The notes under the pieces: model-generated | Told to the model about the DNA's origin: nothing | Seen by the model: the letters and a program-made list of their open reading frames with translations, nothing else | Databases searched by the model: none | Position numbers and translations under genes: made by a program | Part shown: positions 59,561-64,000 of the stretch, piece after piece | Position numbering within the stretch: position 1 is the first letter of the stretch | How the letters are laid out: every line of letters starts with the position of its first letter | Assembly (NCBI GenBank): GCA_029931535.1 | Contig: JAQPZY010001664.1 | Span: 2,760,001 to 2,824,000 of the forward strand | Length of the DNA: 64,000 bases | Reading direction: 5' to 3' | Source of the DNA: Margaritifera margaritifera | Taxonomy: Eukaryota > Mollusca > Bivalvia > Unionida > Margaritiferidae

Positions 59561-59655
59561 TTAATTATTGGACTGAGATTGAAACAGATGATGACTGTTG
59601 ACAGTTCAGTCAGACAGATCCAGGTATACTATTAAAAATAACTTTATGCTTTTTA

Positions 59656-60490
59656 GCTGACCTGGATATAAAGTTAAGTGAGCTTTTGTTACAGTCCTTT
59701 TCTGTGGTGAATCAGTTGTTGTATTACTGTTCACAATTGCTATTTACAACTTCATCTTAAAAAACACTTGACCAGTTTTTATATAACATCAAAGCCTTTC
59801 TTATTTGTTCAGTGGATGCCGATTAATCATCCAATGTGGCCACTATCACCAAAAATAGAAAAACTTAACAAAAATCATTCAACGAAATTTGACAAATTTT
59901 ACGGAAAGCATTCTGGCTTGAAGTTCTTTCAGAATTGTTCAAATTATACTGATCTGCAATCAAATATAGATGCCGTTACTAAATGTAGAAAAGAAGTTTA
60001 AATGGCTTCATTTGAAGAACCACTCAATAGAATTTGATAAAATTTGAAAGATAGCATCCTGGCATATATGGCTTTCAAGTTTAGGTGTTTTTTGTGTGTA
60101 AATGATATGGATCTACCATCAAATACAGCTACCATTACTAAAACCTAAAACTAGAAAAAAATCTGAAATTACTTCTCAGAAACAGCTTAGCAGAATTTGA
60201 CAAAATTTGATAGAAGAACATTCTTGCAAAAAGGACTTTAAAATGTGTACAAATGATTTCAATTCACCATCAGTAATAGCCATCGTTACCAAAAATGGAA
60301 AATCTTTTACATGACTTTTCAAAAAACACCCAACAGAATTTTACCAAATTTTACAGCATCTTGGCATTGAGGGCTCTTAAGTTTGTACAAATGAGGTCAA
60401 TTTACCATCAATTTACCATCATGGCTACTATTGCTAAAAATTGAACCCTTCTGATGAAAAGTGACTTAACAGAAGTTGACAGAATTTGAG
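59656..60490 (+). repeat. Hairpin-headed element with ~110-165-bp core, about six units
   Basis: The head gctgacctggatataaag + ttaagtgagctt (59,657-59,687) is followed by core units whose agaatttgacaaaatttgat anchor lies near 59,770, 59,882, 60,028, 60,191, 60,332 and 60,470. Shared words are catcctggcat, ggctttcaagttt and ccatcaaatac. Same family as 3,509-4,330. Confidence 0.75.
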
Positions 60491-60870
60491 AGAAATCATC
60501 CCAGTTCAGTAAGAGCATTATGTAAGTTTCTTTCAACAATATTTTTAGAAGAGCTAATATTATATAAGGTGGTGTCATCAGCATAGAAATCAATCTCAGT
60601 ATTTCCTGTGTGCAAATATAGATCATTTATGAACAATAAATACTGGTGGCCCTAAAATAGATAGTTTATGTACTCCAAAAATCACATTTTTCTTCAGATG
60701 TGATACTGTTCATGGCAAATTTTTGTTTTCCTTTCAAAGAGGACTTTAGCAAATTTAAAGAGTTGTTGCTGAGCTTATAAAGTTTTTATTTTTCAAGTAA
60801 AATCATCATGACCAGCTCGTCAAAAGTTTTCCTTAAAATCAATGAACACACTAGATCTCCATGATCTAAG
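60425..60870 (-). pseudogene. LINE family B reverse-transcriptase fragment, antisense
   Basis: On the minus strand: VFIDFKENF (~60,860-60,833), RT palm block; then INDLYLHTGNTEIDFYADDT (60,625-60,570 region) and a NxxERNLHNALTEL helix. FYADDTTL is shared with the 56,867 copy. It merges without visible end into the core repeats below 60,430. Stops and one frameshift are present. Confidence 0.78.
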
Positions 60871-60991
60871 GCTTACAGCTATTATTAGTTATGTGGCCAT
60901 AAGGACATGTGAGATACTGGTAAGGCCCAGCATCCACTGTGCATTGTGTGTTGTCCGTATTCCATCCATCAACAATTGCTTGTTATTCTGA
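60822..60991 (+). repeat. Left arm of a 170-bp near-perfect inverted repeat
   Basis: The arm runs from aaaagttttccttaaaatca to caattgcttgttattctg and is repeated in reverse complement at 62,880-63,048 with a single small difference (attatt versus attttt near 60,885). It includes an RT palm fragment and the hairpin-like head ttatgtggccataaggacat. Confidence 0.95.
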
Positions 60992-61785
60992 TCCAATTTC
61001 AATCAAACTTGGAATATGGAGTGGTATCTACACCAGTAATGCTGAACTCCAATCAAGGATGCACACACACACACACACACAAAACATATCTGTATGTAGT
61101 TGCATATCATAGAAAGTATATATGACTGACTCTCAACAAAATTAACTGAAACAAATTGCCTACTTTATATAGGAAAGTAAAGCATCAGTTTTGCACATTT
61201 CTTCATGAATCTCACATTGAAGGCAGTTCTTTAAATTTCACAAAATTTGGTCGAATATAAAATAAGGTTTCAGAACTTGAGATTTTTCACTTGAAAGAAT
61301 GAACAGATTAACCAGCAATGGTATTCATCACCAATATAATTTTTGTTACATAGATAACATTTTTTGCATTGGTTATGGTATATGATCCCAACACCCTGCC
61401 TTTACAAGGAGTGTGTGATTACTTGTTCAGAATTCGAGCAATAGTAAATGTATGGTTTGATATAAAATGAGCATTTTTTTCAAAATTCAGGTCCTCTATA
61501 AAAAAGAAAAGTTCTTAAATTTGGATGAAGTAACGACTCTTTGACTCCATTCTTGAATATACAAGTTGTTTAGGGTTTGGACAGTTTTAGCTTTTGAAGC
61601 TTGTGGGTTATTTACTGAATCCTGATAAAAGAGATTGATTCTTTCAACAGAAATTAACATATTTTTGACACATTCAGTCAATTTGTAATTATGATCTATT
61701 ACTCATAAGGCATTATGTTTTATCATTTTTTTTACATTTTATGATCTTTTCAATTAGTAATTGAAATCCAAAACTTAATCATGCA
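60992..61785. other. Intron sequence between inverted arms, left part
   Basis: A (CA)n microsatellite lies at 61,061-61,081. No other feature supported. Confidence 0.4.
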
Positions 61786-62345
61786 AGATTTAATGTAAAC
61801 ATTGATTATTCTTCTACCCAGTTCTGATTGCAGCATATGAATATGTGTACTTTTCCCCCGAGTTTGGCTAATTTCTGGAGGAAATCATTGTGCACATTTT
61901 CAATTTATTCAGTATTTTCAAACCCCAAACTTTACAATCATTAAGCAAATCAATAAAATTGTATGGTCAGAAAGTTGTAATTGCAAATCAGTGGGATGTG
62001 CAAGTTATGTGTTATTTTAAATAGAAGATACATTGCTTTTTTGCTTGTTTATTGTTGTGTTTCATAGCTTTAAAGAATCTACAGTTTGGGGGGAATAAAA
62101 AGGTACTTTAATTCATCACCTGTAGATATATTATTTGCCCCAAGTTTAAATTTAAACTGACCAGTTTTACATGTACCATATATAATGAGCTTTGTTTTTG
62201 TAAAATTGAAACAAGTTTCCATAGTTTAGTGCAGTTGTATAAAGCATTAGGAGTGTCTTGAAAAGATTCTACATCAGTCCTGGAAGTTACTGTATTATCT
62301 ACAAATAATAAAATCAAAACTTTACATATATTGAAGTTTTAGAAC
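61786..62345 (-). pseudogene. LINE reverse-transcriptase fragment (family D), antisense
   Basis: The minus-strand frame 62,317-62,108 reads MILLFVDNTV, DVESFQDTPNALYNCTKLWK, then a frame change near the expected NxxKTK block. LLFVDNTV corresponds to the LLYADDTV catalytic box with A and D altered. A sister copy is at 63,440-63,985. Confidence 0.75.
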
Positions 62346-62879
62346 CTTATAAATTTATATTTATACAACATCCTACATGAGAGAGAGATTCATAGAACTG
62401 TTTGTTATAATAGCATCATGTAGACCAACTTAAATAAAATTTGGTCTTCTGGGGGCAGCATGGCAGTATGCAGATTTTAATTATGAGCAACAGCATACAT
62501 TTTGGATTGTAATACTGGATTAGCTCAATGAACTGTTTCCTGAATTGCGGGGGAGGGGGGGGGGCATAAGTCAAGACTTGGGCCACTGTAACTGACCCAA
62601 GCCTGGAGATGCAGAATGGCCCCAAAAGGGAAATTTGAGAATAAATGGATATGACAAAGCTCTGTGCATGTGGTTGATTGAAATATGACAAGAAAAATGC
62701 AGCAGTAAAATTCATTGCACACAATAATATGAATTAGTTACTTAACTCCATTGGCCATAGCATTTTGTGTAAGTCTTATGGTTACCATGTAGGTATGACA
62801 GTATGTAACATTACAGTTTGAGGACCAACATCCAAGAGTTTTTATTAAATGGTTCTTCATATGCAAAAGTATAACAATA
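62346..62879. other. Intron sequence between inverted arms, right part
   Basis: A G-rich stretch at 62,548-62,566. The minus-strand frame 62,416-62,724 has no recognised domain. Confidence 0.4.
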
Positions 62880-63048
62880 CAGAATAACAAGCAATTGTTG
62901 ATGGATGGAATACGGACAACACACAATGCACAGTGGATGCTGGGCCTTACCAGTATCTCACATGTCCTTATGGCCACATAACTAAAAATAGCTGTAAGCC
63001 TTAGATCATGGAGATCTAGTGTGTTCATTGATTTTAAGGAAAACTTTT
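62880..63048 (-). repeat. Right arm of the near-perfect inverted repeat
   Basis: The reverse complement of 60,822-60,991. The 1.9-kb spacer between the arms is not itself palindromic. Confidence 0.95.
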
Positions 63049-63439
63049 CTTCCTGCTGAAGTTGCCATACCAAACTGAAACTAATGTTCATTACAGTGCA
63101 GTAAGTCCAAACAACAACAAGTTAGAATCTTTGTGGCAACTAATCTCTCTGCTTAGGAAAGGCTGAAGAGTTCATGAATGAAGAGTCATTTGGAAGGCTC
63201 CCATATTTGTATAGGGACATGATAAGTAGTGATTGCCTTCATGGGACACAGCCGTGAATTATTTCATGTGAACACGGGCAGTTTAACATCTTGAGAAAAG
63301 GAGTCTGTCCTGGAAATTTGTAATGGCAATACAAATCCCTATCCATCTTTTATAAATGCTGTGCCACATAACCAAATGAAGCATCTGTTGTGTTCCATGA
63401 GTGTGAATTCTTCACATCTTAAGAGTGCAATATATCCAA

Positions 63440-63985
63440 GAGTCAAACTGAATGGTTTTACATGTACCAAATATCAAGATCTTTGTTTTTGTAAACCTAA
63501 AATAACTTTCCAATGCTAAGCATATTTGTAAAAATCATTAAAGTGTCTTGGAAAGAATCTGTATCAGTCCCAAAAGTTGTATTGTCTGCAAATAATAAAA
63601 TTAAAATTTTGAGATATGTTGCAGCTTCAAAACCTACTGAATTTATATTCACTCCAGAACATTGTTTTCTTTTTTTTTCAAGAAAAATTACAGATTGTTT
63701 AGAAACAATAAGAATAATACTAGTGACAAATTTTCTCCTTGTCTAATCCACAATAACTAAGGGAAAAGACTAGAATATTCTCTGGCAAACATTACACATG
63801 ACTCTATGTTCCTATACAAAATAACAAATAATTTTTTTTAAAATACTTTCTGTTTACATTATTTTGGAGTAATTTCATCCACAGACCCATCTGAAAAACA
63901 AAATCAAAAGCTTTGCTAAAATCTCGAAAAGAACAGTAGTTTTTGTTTTCTAAATTTCAGGCATACCTAATGCTACTTTCAGTTA
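63440..63985 (-). pseudogene. LINE reverse-transcriptase fragment (family D), antisense
   Basis: On the minus strand: an FRDFSKAFDFV palm block (~63,935-63,902), a VNINSVGFEAATYLKILILL stretch, FADNTTFGTDTDSFQDTL (~63,600-63,540) and a KLF step. FADN replaces the YADD box. It is broken by several stops. With the copy at 61,786-62,345 it forms two same-strand copies ~1.3 kb apart that flank the right inverted arm. Confidence 0.78.
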
Positions 63986-64000
63986 CAAATCTGCAAATTC

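Noticed and set aside
63960..64000. Possible next RNF213-like exon after tttctaaatttcag
   Set aside because: The translation (AYLMLLSV...) does not match the expected GLW/VHIDD continuation, and the minus strand here is a reverse-transcriptase relic.

Overview
This window is eukaryotic, AT-rich and dominated by introns. It carries an internal part of one very large plus-strand gene. Twelve exons (1,665 nt, 555 codons, no stop, consistent splice phases) read as the homologue of RNF213 (mysterin), the giant dynein-like AAA+ ATPase and E3 ubiquitin ligase. Neither end of the gene is here. The Walker A and B exons of the first AAA unit should lie left of position 1, and the RING and C-terminal parts right of 64,000. 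No other host protein-coding gene and no credible intact tRNA or rRNA gene was seen. The repeat content suggests an invertebrate, most likely a lophotrochozoan and perhaps a mollusc: I-clade and CR1-like LINEs, a DIRS-like element, tRNA-derived SINEs, and dispersed hairpin-headed elements with tandem cores. The species cannot be named from sequence alone.

Layout. 1-4,769 holds three exons for the end of one AAA unit (probably AAA4), separated by tandem-core repeats and a SINE. 4,770-12,577 is an intron with a 3.95-kb terminal-inverted-repeat element (5,503-9,459), a CR1-like 3' end and a ~150-bp array. 12,578-12,651 is a small linker exon. 12,652-22,802 is a 10-kb intron that contains a 6.3-kb, 301-unit, 21-bp satellite. 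22,803-26,967 holds three exons of a degenerate AAA unit (probably AAA5), whose last part is exon 8 (35,411-35,587). The intron between exons 7 and 8 holds a rearranged I-clade LINE, a ~163-bp array and a solo LTR.

The 35,588-45,912 intron contains a SINE, a second and fuller I-clade LINE, and a DIRS-like element interrupted by a LINE tail. 45,913-52,741 carries exons 9-11, with an antisense LINE and a 147-bp-period array between them. 52,742-58,611 has an I-element tail, a 39-bp satellite split by a LINE, and a degraded LINE with tandem copies of its 3' tail. Exon 12 is 58,612-58,819. The rest, to 64,000, is intron with antisense reverse-transcriptase relics and a near-perfect 170-bp inverted repeat.

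The mobile-element genes are all broken by stops and frameshifts. They are not expected to work together with the host gene; they explain why about 2.6% of the window is coding. The most unusual structure is the 21-bp satellite. Its first and last units are exactly 6,300 bp apart, every marker checked is in the same register, and it has nested higher-order repeats of 1,218, 567 and 1,953 bp. One antisense frame stays open across the whole block.
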